A stretch of 17,852 nucleotides of DNA from Tubulinosema ratisbonensis (GCA_004000155.1 RCSS01000267.1:1-17852), one strand, 5' to 3'. Shown: positions 1 to 7,570, counted from the stretch's first letter. The notes: generated by a model from the letters alone, not told the origin. Numbers and translations: made by a program.

Positions 1-27
1 TTTTCAGACTACTTTTTAATCACATTT

Positions 28-906
28 TTAACAATCGCATCTACGTCTCATACATCTCTTTAAACATTCATAAACTTGATGCCTATGTCTTAAATTCTTT
101 TTGTAGCAGTGTTTCCATTTCTTTTGAACTTCGCGTGGGTTAAGAACTTTCAAAACACTAATGAATGAATTCTTGTCTGCTCCTTTCTTTTTTAACAAGT
201 GCTTGTAGAAGCAGATTGAAGCTTTTACGGCCCTTCTACCAATAGAGGCTAATTTTTCTGGATGTCTTAACCAAATCTTGTCTTCTGTCCACTTTGCGAG
301 GAGTTTGTAGTTGTATCTTCCTTCAATTTGTAAGATTCCTCTTGGTCTCCATTTCTTTGATACATCGCAAGCTGGGCCTTCTAATTTTGTATATCCGGAG
401 GTTGTAAAGATACTGTTAGAAGTAAAAATTAACAAAGCTTTTGATTTGCCGAAAGATCTGTAGAAGATTTCAAGCATTCTAGCAACTTCTCTCTTTGATG
501 GAACATGTTCAGCATGTTTCCAGTATTTGTGAACCAAAATTTTAAATGTACAATTGAAATATCTCCTGTAGAAGCTGCTTTTGCCGCATTTCCTGATTGG
601 TTTATCATCTGAGCAAGAGCTTGAGCTAGAACTCGATGAAGATGAGCTTGAGCTGCAACTCGATGAAGATGAGCTTGAGCTGCAACTTGATGAAGATGAG
701 CTAGAGCTGCAACTTGATGAGGATGAGGATGAGCTACAGCTTGATGAGGATGAAGATGAGCTGCTGCTTGAAGATGTTGATGGACAAACATATCGTTTTT
801 TGTGCCTTCTCTCTTTGCAACCCTTTGGATAGCAAAGACTGTTTTTATGATGAGAGGAGTGACCAGCGAATATTTCTAAAATTAAGCAGAACAATAAAGC
901 TAACAT
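28..906 (-). CDS. Secreted Ser/Cys-repeat protein with GH19 chitinase-like domain
   Basis: A 292-residue protein. Residues 1-15 are a short hydrophobic signal peptide (MLALLFCLILEIFAG), so it should enter the secretory pathway. A basic Cys-containing linker (16-41) leads into a serine tract (43-99) interrupted by Cys at 57, 66, 75 and 84, a strict 9-residue period. Residues about 110-292 resemble glycoside hydrolase family 19: RPRGILQIEGRYNY (187-200) matches the family's GRGPIQL...NYNY substrate-cleft motif, TSGYTKLEGPAC (169-180) matches the strand after the catalytic His-Glu, and ASICFYKHL (229-237) matches the family's A-WFWM helix. The general-acid Glu of the His-Glu pair is not present: F167/T168 stand there, with E176 nearby. 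The C-terminus is Cys- and Arg-rich. A chitin-binding or chitin-cleaving role in the spore wall is inferred, not shown. A consensus TATAAATA lies upstream at 926-933. The ORF is certain; the GH19 assignment is moderate. Confidence 0.75.
   Translation of the reverse strand: MLALLFCLILEIFAGHSSHHKNSLCYPKGCKERRHKKRYVCPSTSSSSSSSSSSSSCSSSSSSSSCSSSSSSSSCSSSSSSSSCSSSSSSSSSSSSSCSDDKPIRKCGKSSFYRRYFNCTFKILVHKYWKHAEHVPSKREVARMLEIFYRSFGKSKALLIFTSNSIFTTSGYTKLEGPACDVSKKWRPRGILQIEGRYNYKLLAKWTEDKIWLRHPEKLASIGRRAVKASICFYKHLLKKKGADKNSFISVLKVLNPREVQKKWKHCYKKNLRHRHQVYECLKRCMRRRCDC
610..780 (-). repeat. 27-bp coding tandem repeat (Cys-Ser8 units)
   Basis: This stretch encodes the serine tract of the GH19-like protein. 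Each full unit is 27 bp and encodes one Cys plus eight Ser; the outer blocks are longer (12 and 13 Ser). Serine codons mix TCN and AGY, and units differ at synonymous sites, so the array grew by unit duplication under protein-level constraint rather than by triplet slippage. On the opposite strand it gives an acidic Glu/Leu/Asp reading frame that is only a shadow. Confidence 0.9.
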
Positions 907-925
907 GATCCTTCGTTTTTCGCTC

Positions 926-933
926 TATTTATA
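926..933 (-). promoter_or_regulatory. TATA-box-like TATAAATA upstream of the GH19-like gene
   Basis: Reading the minus strand, TATAAATA ends about 20 nt before the ATG at 906. The position fits a TATA element with a very short 5' UTR. In such AT-rich DNA the motif alone is weak evidence. Confidence 0.45.
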
Positions 934-1394
934 CTTTTTTCATGCATTTATTAAAAGTTCCAGTGTGTTCTTTTGACAGGATTTCGCTGCATTTTTTTAC
1001 AATATAAATTTATTTTGATTGATGTTAAAAAAATAAATATATCAGGATTCGTTATAATATATAGCTAATCAATAGAATTACGTGGATAACATCTTCAATT
1101 TTTCAAATATAATAAAGTATATGCTTATTTTATACTTTTTTAATGTGTTAATTTCTATTTCGCAAGCGTCTTTCAGGTTTTCAAATTAAATAACTGTTAT
1201 TATTTTTAATAAAAAAGTAAATATAATATATTTGATCAAAATTCAATTAAAATCTTGACAATTTTAAAAAGAAGAAAATCTACAAACAATAACAAAAAAT
1301 TTGTAAAATATAAGCTAGAAAATTGTATATGTTGAAAATTTAAAATCTGTTTAGATTTTTAGTGATATATTATTTAATTAAATAAAATATTTTA

Positions 1395-1434
1395 TTTTAT
1401 ATGACATTTATTAGCTTATAAAAGTCATATAAAA
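1395..1434. repeat. 40-nt imperfect hairpin, 16 paired bases, 6-nt loop
   Basis: Left arm TTTTATATGAC (1395-1405) pairs perfectly with GTCATATAAAA (1424-1434). After one A-A mismatch, TTTAT (1407-1411) pairs with ATAAA (1418-1422) around loop TAGCTT. It lies about 300 bp upstream of the GSIII-like start and outside any gene. Function unknown. Confidence 0.7.
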
Positions 1435-1737
1435 ATTTTATATAAACAAAACCTAAGAAAAAAACTGAATAATTATTAAAAAAATATAGTATTAAAGTTT
1501 TTACAAAAAATAAGACATAATTTTTTAAAATTATTAAAATAAAAAAAATCTTACAAAATTTAAAAAAATTATTTATTTGGGATAAAATTGATTTGTTAAT
1601 TTGCTACCTTCATAATTTTTAAAATCACTAAAAATTAAAATTAATTGGTGAAGAAAGTTTAATATGTCAAGTAAAGCACGTTTTTATAGGTAATTTAGTT
1701 AGAAAGGAGAAATAAAGCAAATTTTTAATAAAAATAC

Positions 1738-3906
1738 ATGGAAAACTTCGATTCAGCTAAAAGTTCGTTGAAAGATTCTACTGAAATGCCAAAATTTGAT
1801 AATACTTTTGGAAAGAATATTTTTAATGCAGTTGTTATGGAGGATTATATTGAAGAAAGATACATACAAAACTATATGGATTTTATGAATGGCAAATGTA
1901 AGATAGCACAAGAGACTTTAGAAAAACTTGCCGAGGGAATGCTCAACTGGGCTATCAAAAATAATGCGACACATTATTCTCATTGGTTTCAACCAATAAC
2001 TAACAGCGTAGCAGAAAAGCATGAATCCTTTATTACATTGAACCCTTTAACAAACGAGGCAATTTTTAAATTTAACTGGAAAAATTTGTTAAAACAAGAA
2101 TCAGATGCTAGTTGTTTTCCGCATAACTCAAAAGTAAAAAATTATTGTNTGTCAAGAGGTTATACTGCTTGGGATCCTTCCACTTTTGTATTTATCTATG
2201 ATAATGTTTTATACATTCCTGCAGTCTTTATTTCTCACGATGAACATGCGTTAGATCACAAAATTCCGCTTTTAAAAGCAGAATCAAAATTAAAAAAACA
2301 TGCAACAAAATTTATGAAACTTTTTAACGCAGATGTATTAGAAGTCCAAACAATGTTAGGATGGAAACAAGAATTTTACTTATTAGATAAAAATTTAGTC
2401 GAAAAAAGAATTGATTTACTACAATTAGATAAAACAATAGTCGGATCTTCTTTGATCTCTGAGCAAAAAATGGATGATTACTGTTTTGGTTCTATTAATA
2501 AAAAAGTTAAGAATTTTTTAAGCGAAGTAGAATATCAATGCAATATCCTTGGAATTCCATTAAAAACCAGGTATAAAAAAGAGGCAATAAACCAATATGA
2601 ATTTTCACATTCATATGAAAAAGTAAATGTGGCTACTGATCACAACGTTTTACTGATGAATATAATGAAAAAAGTTGCGTATGACCAAGGATTGAAAGTA
2701 ATATTTCATGAAATCCCATTTAAAAATTCAAAGAGTTCTAGCAAATTTTGTAATTTTTCCTTTCTTACAAACGAAGGATTGAATTTATTTGATTGTGGAG
2801 ATACTTTAGAGGAAAGAGTAAGATTTTTTTCATTTTTATGTATTTTTTTAAAAGCTGTTAATGATAACAAAGATTTATTAACATCATCGGTGATTTCTTA
2901 TGAAAGTGAAGTACAGAAACANGAATCAAACAAACACAGTTCTGTTGTCTCAGTATATTTAGGGGAAAATTTTACTTTAATGCTAGAAGATCTAGAAAAA
3001 AATACGAATTTTGATTTTTTAAATGAACAAGAAAAGAAAAATGAGTACCACAGTGTAATTGAAAACATCCCGAAATTTCTAAAAGAAGATTACAATAAGA
3101 ATAAAACAGCCACATTAGCATTTTTAGGTAACAGATTTGTATTTAGATCAGTAGGATCAGAACAAAATTGTGCCAAACCAATGACAATGTTAATTTCNAT
3201 CCTAGCCAACCAAATCAAATTATTTTTATCAGAATTAGATTTACTTGTAAAAAATGAAAATTTAAGTGTAAAAGATGCTATTTTTAAAATTTCAAGAGAA
3301 TACTTTCTCCATTCAAAAAATATAATTTATAACCAAGATAAACATCCTGAAGAATTTTTGAGTAACGAAGAAAAATCAGAATTAATGAATCGTGATTGCG
3401 AGATAGAAAAATTCAAATTATTAAAAAGCGAAAAAGTAATTTCCTTATTTAGCTCTCTTAATGTTTTATCGAAAGAAGAAATATTTCTAAGGCATGATAT
3501 AGAAATGGAGACATATTTGATAAAATTAGAAACAGAATCAAAAATACTTTATGAAGTGATTTCTTCTCANGTCATTCCTTCTGCTATCAAATATCAAAAC
3601 ATTTTATTAGAAAATTTTTGTAAAATCAAAGAAAATAACTTTGATTTCGAATATTCAATCTATCAACCAGAAACAATAAGAAAAATAAATTACCACATAA
3701 CAATTCTACACACACAATTAAAAGATTTAAATAAAAATTTACAAGAAATGAACAAACTTAGTTTAGAAGATAGAATGAACACAGCTAGAAAAATACTTAA
3801 AAACAATTTTAAAGAAATAAAAACTTCTTCAGAAGAATTAGAATTGATTGTTGATGATAAGATTTGGCCTTTGGTAAAATATAAAGAGTATTTTAGAGAT
3901 TTATAA
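1738..3906 (+). CDS. Glutamine synthetase type III homologue, probable pseudoenzyme
   Basis: The 722-residue length matches GSIII (GlnN) enzymes, which form large oligomers and join ammonia to glutamate using ATP. Family blocks are easy to follow: HYSHWFQPITNSVAEKHESF (79-98), RGYTAWDP (140-147), LGWKQEFYLLD (207-217), FGSI (250-253), LGIPLKTRYKKEAINQYEF (271-289), DHNVLLM (301-307), FHEIPF (323-328), FLGNRFVFRSVGSEQN (462-477). Several active-site positions differ from what I know of the family: the first Glu of the E-x-E metal pair is K210; the His-Asn-Glu of TRHNEVAP is Y279-K280-K281; the Lys of HEKPF is I326; the His of SGKHNN is F337; the Glu of the GANEAP flap is about N398; Arg of DRNRTS is K454/K456. 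The fold is probably kept and catalysis probably lost. An in-frame TAA at 1729 fixes the start. Single Ns give unknown residues at 138, 395 and 487. AATAAA follows the stop directly. Confidence 0.85.
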   Translation: MENFDSAKSSLKDSTEMPKFDNTFGKNIFNAVVMEDYIEERYIQNYMDFMNGKCKIAQETLEKLAEGMLNWAIKNNATHYSHWFQPITNSVAEKHESFITLNPLTNEAIFKFNWKNLLKQESDASCFPHNSKVKNYCXSRGYTAWDPSTFVFIYDNVLYIPAVFISHDEHALDHKIPLLKAESKLKKHATKFMKLFNADVLEVQTMLGWKQEFYLLDKNLVEKRIDLLQLDKTIVGSSLISEQKMDDYCFGSINKKVKNFLSEVEYQCNILGIPLKTRYKKEAINQYEFSHSYEKVNVATDHNVLLMNIMKKVAYDQGLKVIFHEIPFKNSKSSSKFCNFSFLTNEGLNLFDCGDTLEERVRFFSFLCIFLKAVNDNKDLLTSSVISYESEVQKXESNKHSSVVSVYLGENFTLMLEDLEKNTNFDFLNEQEKKNEYHSVIENIPKFLKEDYNKNKTATLAFLGNRFVFRSVGSEQNCAKPMTMLIXILANQIKLFLSELDLLVKNENLSVKDAIFKISREYFLHSKNIIYNQDKHPEEFLSNEEKSELMNRDCEIEKFKLLKSEKVISLFSSLNVLSKEEIFLRHDIEMETYLIKLETESKILYEVISSXVIPSAIKYQNILLENFCKIKENNFDFEYSIYQPETIRKINYHITILHTQLKDLNKNLQEMNKLSLEDRMNTARKILKNNFKEIKTSSEELELIVDDKIWPLVKYKEYFRDL

Positions 3907-3912
3907 AATAAA
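3907..3912 (+). promoter_or_regulatory. AATAAA poly(A) signal directly after the GSIII-like stop
   Basis: AATAAA starts at the base after the TAA stop codon. The dynamin gene begins 49 bp after the stop, so the transcript end of the first gene and the promoter of the second must share this interval. Confidence 0.5.
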
Positions 3913-3945
3913 AAAATTTTTTCTATTTATTTTTTTAAAATTTTA

Positions 3946-3948
3946 CCC
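3946..3948 (+). promoter_or_regulatory. CCC start-proximal motif of the dynamin gene
   Basis: TTTTACCCGTAAAAAATG places CCC 7 nt upstream of the ATG at 3956. A CCC-like signal just before the start codon is a described microsporidian feature linked to transcription initiation. It stands out in an otherwise all-A/T gap and supports this start; an in-frame TAA at 3950-3952 also excludes an earlier one. Confidence 0.7.
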
Positions 3949-3955
3949 GTAAAAA

Positions 3956-5689
3956 ATGAACACCTCAACTCTTTCATCTTTTGACAAAATAAAATCTTTG
4001 CAAGAACTTAGCACAACACTTAAAGATATAAAAACACCACTGCCACAACTGGTAGTCATAGGTCCACAATCTTGTGGTAAGAGCAGTGTTCTTGCCTCAC
4101 TTATAAAAATGGACGTTCTACCTTGCGGCAATGATTTAGTGACAAAATGTCCTATAATAATTAATTTACACCAAGACAATACAAATTATACGTTAATAAA
4201 CGAGAAAAAGTTTACTAACCCATCAGAAATNAAACAAAAAATAAAATCAGAAATGATTTTAAATTGTCTCAAAGAGGAAATTACCGACACTCCAGTGGTG
4301 ATGGACATCTATGGCCCTAATTTGATTGATGTCACACTGGTAGACCTGCCTGGTTTGATAAAAAATCCAAAAAAGAACCAAGCAGAGAACATTGACGAAA
4401 GAATAGAAAACATGGTCATAAATTATATAAAAGAAGAGAACACATTTATTTTAGCTGTGATAAATGGATGTGTAGATCTTGCAAATTCAGAATCATTAAA
4501 ACTAAGCAAGAAAGTNGATAAAGATGGTAAAAGAACACTTGGCATAATCACCAAATTAGATTTGCTTGATAAAGGCACAGACGTAGTAGAAATATTAAAA
4601 AACAAAGTTTATCCACTTAAAAATGGTTATTTTGGGGTGGTAAACAGAAATTCTGAACAGTTAAATTCTAATATGCACATTTTAGATGTAAGAAAATTAG
4701 AAAAAGATTTTCTAAAAAAGTACACGAATTACAAAACTGTTTATGAAAAATTTGGGTACAAATATTTAAATGAAAAATTGTACAACGTGTTTGTTGACCT
4801 GGCAACTCAACAACAACCAAGGATCTTAAGCGACATAAACAAAACACTTTCCCAGCTAAAAACACAAGAATCACTCACTTTTAATCCGTTTGAAAGCATC
4901 AGTTCGTATTACGAAGTTCTTAGAAAAATAATAGATTCAGACACATTCACTAATTCACAATTTGTTATATTAAAGAACGAACCGTTTGAAATTTTAGTGC
5001 AAAAAGAATTTCTAACTGAATTTTCATTGACTGCGTTAGAAAAAGAGCTGAAAGATGAATTAATTTTTACAAACTCATTATTTTTATCAGAAAAAATTCT
5101 AAAAAAGTTTTATTTTAAACTATCACTTTTTTTAAAAAATAATGTTATGTCCAAAATACAAAATTTATTCACAAAATTAACCCAGGCAGTCAAAAGTATT
5201 GAAGGATTAAAATTAATAAAATATACCAACTTAATAAACACTTTTATAGTTGAAGTATTAACCAACCAAAACGAACANCTTATTTTGAATTTAGAAAAAT
5301 ATTTTGAGATAGAAACATCTGTGATAAATTTTGACCACCCTGACTTTCTCCCTTCAAAAATATTCATTGAGACAATTGAAATGCCAAAAAAAGATATTTG
5401 GTTTTTTAAAGATCAAAATAAAGGTTATGACAAAGATTTGGAGTACAAATTACTTTCCAAGTTTATAAACACTTATTTTGATATTTTTAAGAAAGGGTTT
5501 ATGAGTTACGCGAAGAAAGCTGTTTGGTTTTATTTTATTGATTTTATTGAACAAAAGGTGTTTTATATTTTGAACCAGAAATTTTCATCTTACTCTGATG
5601 ATGAGTTCGAGGCAGAGAAAGAATCTTTGAAGAAACAAATTTATGCATTGAGCAGTGCTAAGGAAATGATTGAGAAAATATTTGAGTAA
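3956..5689 (+). CDS. Dynamin-like GTPase (Vps1/Dnm1 type)
   Basis: Large membrane-remodelling GTPase of 577 residues. The N-terminal G domain has all signatures: P-loop GPQSCGKSS (36-44), switch-I Thr63 in LVTKCP, DLPG (130-133), TKLD (199-202) and VVNR (228-231); RTLGIITKLDLLDKGTD and LAVINGCVDLANSESLKLSKK are typical dynamin text. The middle/stalk region follows, and residues about 515-577 look like a GTPase effector domain helix. No PH domain or proline-rich tail is seen, and at 577 residues it is shorter than yeast Vps1 (about 700), so the variable insert is lost. A role in vesicle or vacuolar/Golgi membrane fission is inferred from the family; with mitosomes present, organelle division is possible too. 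The upstream CCC motif and in-frame stop fix the start. Ns cause three unknown residues, including 92 and 187. Confidence 0.93.
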   Translation: MNTSTLSSFDKIKSLQELSTTLKDIKTPLPQLVVIGPQSCGKSSVLASLIKMDVLPCGNDLVTKCPIIINLHQDNTNYTLINEKKFTNPSEXKQKIKSEMILNCLKEEITDTPVVMDIYGPNLIDVTLVDLPGLIKNPKKNQAENIDERIENMVINYIKEENTFILAVINGCVDLANSESLKLSKKXDKDGKRTLGIITKLDLLDKGTDVVEILKNKVYPLKNGYFGVVNRNSEQLNSNMHILDVRKLEKDFLKKYTNYKTVYEKFGYKYLNEKLYNVFVDLATQQQPRILSDINKTLSQLKTQESLTFNPFESISSYYEVLRKIIDSDTFTNSQFVILKNEPFEILVQKEFLTEFSLTALEKELKDELIFTNSLFLSEKILKKFYFKLSLFLKNNVMSKIQNLFTKLTQAVKSIEGLKLIKYTNLINTFIVEVLTNQNEXLILNLEKYFEIETSVINFDHPDFLPSKIFIETIEMPKKDIWFFKDQNKGYDKDLEYKLLSKFINTYFDIFKKGFMSYAKKAVWFYFIDFIEQKVFYILNQKFSSYSDDEFEAEKESLKKQIYALSSAKEMIEKIFE

Positions 5690-6040
5690 ATTTATTTAAA
5701 TTANNANNNTTAAATAATATTTGATATAAAGATTTGTAAAATATTTTATTTTCTTCTGATTATGTAAAATATTTTAAATCTAAAAATACTTTAAAAAATT
5801 ATTTATTCTGTTTGGGATTATTTTAACTTTTTTTTTCGAAGTAAATTTTTAAAAAAATTTTAAAACAATAACTAATAATATTTTTTAGATAATCAATAAA
5901 TTTATGAAATAAAACTTTGTCTTGATAAGATATAAGGTTTTTTATTAAAATATTTTATTTTTTATGTTTCTTTTTCTTCTTCATTAATAATTATTAAATT
6001 TTAATTTTCTTTTTATAAAATATTAAAAAATAATTTATAA

Positions 6041-6178
6041 ATATTTTATACATAAATCAATTGAATAAAATTTTGAAAAATAATTTAACAATATATTTTT
6101 ATAATGAAGAAAGTTTAGTTTATTTTTAAAGTAAATTATTTTTTAAAATTTTATTCAATTGATTTATGTATAAAATAT
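6041..6178. repeat. 47-bp near-perfect inverted repeat, 44-nt spacer
   Basis: The arm at 6041-6087 (starting ATATTTTATACATAAATCAA) is the reverse complement of the arm at 6132-6178, with a single mismatch (G at 6075). The spacer is 6088-6131. The arms include mixed-composition parts (ACATAAATCAATTGAATAA), so low complexity alone does not explain the match. It could be a small foldback/MITE-like element, a long hairpin RNA, or a recent inverted duplication. No target-site duplication is obvious. Confidence 0.85.
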
Positions 6179-6321
6179 ATTTTTTTTTGTATTATGAGGC
6201 AGAATTAATAAATGAATATGTAAAATTTTATTTTTTTACTTTTCAATAATATTGTAAATGTTTAAAACATAGCAATTTATTTAAAATAAAAAAATTATAA
6301 AATAAATTATTAATAATTTTG

Positions 6322-6333
6322 TTATATTTATAC
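6322..6333 (+). promoter_or_regulatory. TATA-like element upstream of 5S rRNA
   Basis: TTATATTTATAC lies roughly 20-31 nt before the 5S 5' end, the place where some fungi have a TATA element for RNA polymerase III 5S transcription. The surroundings are AT-rich, so specificity is limited. Confidence 0.35.
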
Positions 6334-6352
6334 TCATTATAAAATATTTACA

Positions 6353-6469
6353 GTTGCGGTCATATCCACAGAAAAGCACCGAACCCGTTAGATCTCCGAA
6401 GTTAATCCTAGTGTGAGCTTAATTAGTACTATGGTGGGCGACCACATGGGAACATTAAGTACTGCAATT
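6353..6469 (+). rRNA. 5S ribosomal RNA
   Basis: About 117 nt, recognised from the conserved 5S text: GCGGTCATATCCACAG at the start, CACCGAACCCGTTAGATCTC, CCGAAGTTAA, TTAGTACTATGGTGGG and CGACCACATGGGAA. Helix I closes the molecule: TTGCGGT (6354-6360) pairs with ACTGCAA (6461-6467). The internal region (about 6400-6435) would hold the box A/IE/box C promoter bound by TFIIIA. Its 40-50% GC stands out sharply from the flanks. It ends in a T run. The frataxin ATG follows about 40 nt later on the same strand. End positions are accurate to a few bases. Confidence 0.95.
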
Positions 6470-6472
6470 TTT
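6468..6472 (+). terminator. Oligo-T RNA polymerase III terminator of 5S
   Basis: Five T residues directly follow the closing helix of the 5S RNA, as expected for polymerase III termination. Confidence 0.7.
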
Positions 6473-6508
6473 AGATTTTATAATTAAATATTATTTTCTA
6501 AAAAATAA

Positions 6509-6835
6509 ATGACATCAAATTTAGAAAAGTGTTCTTTTTCTAACACTATAAAAGAAGTTTTGTTCAATTTATATGAAAACTTACACAAGCATAAACTAAC
6601 AGAAGACATAAGCATTAATGACGGTGTTTTGACCTGGAAGGTGCAAAAAGTAGGTGATTACTTGTTCAACAAACAAACACCAACCAAACAACTATGGGTA
6701 TCATCCCCAGTCACTGGTCCATATAAGTTTGATTTTATAAATTGTTATTTTTACAATAAAAAGAATAAGCTTTTATTTGATAAATATTTAAAGAATGAGT
6801 TAAAAGAAATAAAAAGAATTAAGAATGATATTTAA
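6509..6835 (+). CDS. Frataxin, mitosomal Fe-S assembly protein
   Basis: A 108-residue frataxin. The beta-sheet core is unmistakable: DISINDGVLTWKVQKVGDYL (33-52), then NKQTPTKQLWVSSPVTGP (54-71), matching the family's NKQTPNKQIWLSSP-SGP block. Trp63 corresponds to the conserved surface Trp involved in ISCU binding. Frataxin modulates cysteine desulfurase/scaffold activity in Fe-S cluster assembly; in microsporidia this occurs in mitosomes. An in-frame TAA (6506-6508) directly precedes the ATG, so no longer N-terminal targeting sequence is possible at this locus: helix 1 starts by about residue 10. Any import signal must be very short or internal. The first helix is less acidic than usual. The promoter must lie in or across the 5S gene. 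AATAAA begins 3 nt after the stop. Confidence 0.95.
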   Translation: MTSNLEKCSFSNTIKEVLFNLYENLHKHKLTEDISINDGVLTWKVQKVGDYLFNKQTPTKQLWVSSPVTGPYKFDFINCYFYNKKNKLLFDKYLKNELKEIKRIKNDI

Positions 6836-7427
6836 TTAAATAAAATTATTTAATATTTTATTTATTTAAATCTTAAAATAAAATTAAAATAAGTTTTATT
6901 TTTGTATAACATGCTGTTATAAAAATATACAAAACACATTTACTAAAAATATTAAAATAAAAATAAAATTAGTAAAAAAATTAATAAATTTGTTTTTTAT
7001 TTAAATATTCTTAATTTCTATTGTACTAATTTAAAAAATAATTCATATTTTTTAATGTTTTTTAAATAAAATTTAAATAATTTGTAAATTCAAAACAAAA
7101 AATAAATTATTTTTTTTTCAACAGATAAGCTTTATTTATTGAAAATTAATTATATATAATAAAAAAATAATATTTATTGAAATACTTTAAGTAAAAGATA
7201 AAAGATTTTATTTTTTGAGTTGTTTTAATTCTTTTAGTAAAAAAAGATATTTTTTATTGTTAAATATTTAATTAATTTATTTTTAAACAAACTTTATGTT
7301 TTAAAAAAATATATTTTATTTTTTTGTTTAAACTTTCAAGTTGTTTCAATTTAATATTTGATTTGGTAAATATTTATAAAAGTATTTTTTGTGTTGTCTT
7401 TAAAATTATGACCTTAAAATATAAGTA

Positions 7428-7570
7428 TAGCGAAAACATCTTCGTATGGATTTCCCATCCCTAGGCAACAAAAAAAATATTAATTAAATATCTCTTAAAA
7501 GAGAACCTAAAACTATAATTTTCTTTGAAATCTTGCCCTGCTTGAGCAATGATAAAAAAAGTTTTCGTCT
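7428..7570 (+). ncRNA. Possible structured non-coding RNA (unidentified)
   Basis: A locally GC-elevated segment in gene-free DNA. CGAAAAC (7431-7437) can pair with GTTTTCG (7561-7567) to close a molecule of about 140 nt. Inside are GGAT/ATCC with loop TTCCC, GGCAA (7464-7468) pairing with TTGCC (7533-7537), an enclosed TCTCTT/AAGAGA hairpin, and TGC/GCA near 7540-7548. I matched it to no known RNA (no U6 ACAGAGA, no U5 loop, no clear C/D boxes). Strand is a guess. Confidence 0.25.

Larger units (their letters stand above)
907..1737. other. Gene-free divergent intergenic region
   Basis: This is the shared upstream region of the GH19-like gene (leftward) and the GSIII-like gene (rightward). 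No coding region longer than a few codons is convincing. It contains the TATA-like element near 930, an 18-bp palindrome around 1380-1397 (AAATAAAATATTTTATTT), a strong hairpin at 1395-1434, and an AGAAAGGAGAAAT purine patch about 30 nt before the GSIII start. Confidence 0.7.
5690..6352. other. Gene-free intergenic region between dynamin and 5S rRNA
   Basis: Almost pure A/T sequence with an N cluster at 5704-5709 just after the dynamin stop. No reading frame is credible. The notable element is the 47-bp inverted repeat at 6041-6178. The final 30 bp carries the TATA-like element of the 5S gene. Confidence 0.7.

Noticed and set aside
429..832. Open frames with acidic Glu/Leu/Asp or His/Ala repeats over 429-832
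   Set aside because: They are alternative-frame and opposite-strand readings of the serine-repeat gene; only the minus-strand 292-codon frame has a signal peptide and a recognisable domain.
1738..3906. Pseudogene call for the GSIII-like gene
   Set aside because: The frame is intact over 722 codons at family length; missing catalytic residues suggest altered function, not decay.
7428..7570. Identification of the folded patch as a U-snRNA or U3
   Set aside because: U6 ACAGAGA, the U5 loop, the U1 5' end and clear C/D boxes are absent, so only an unidentified candidate is reported.
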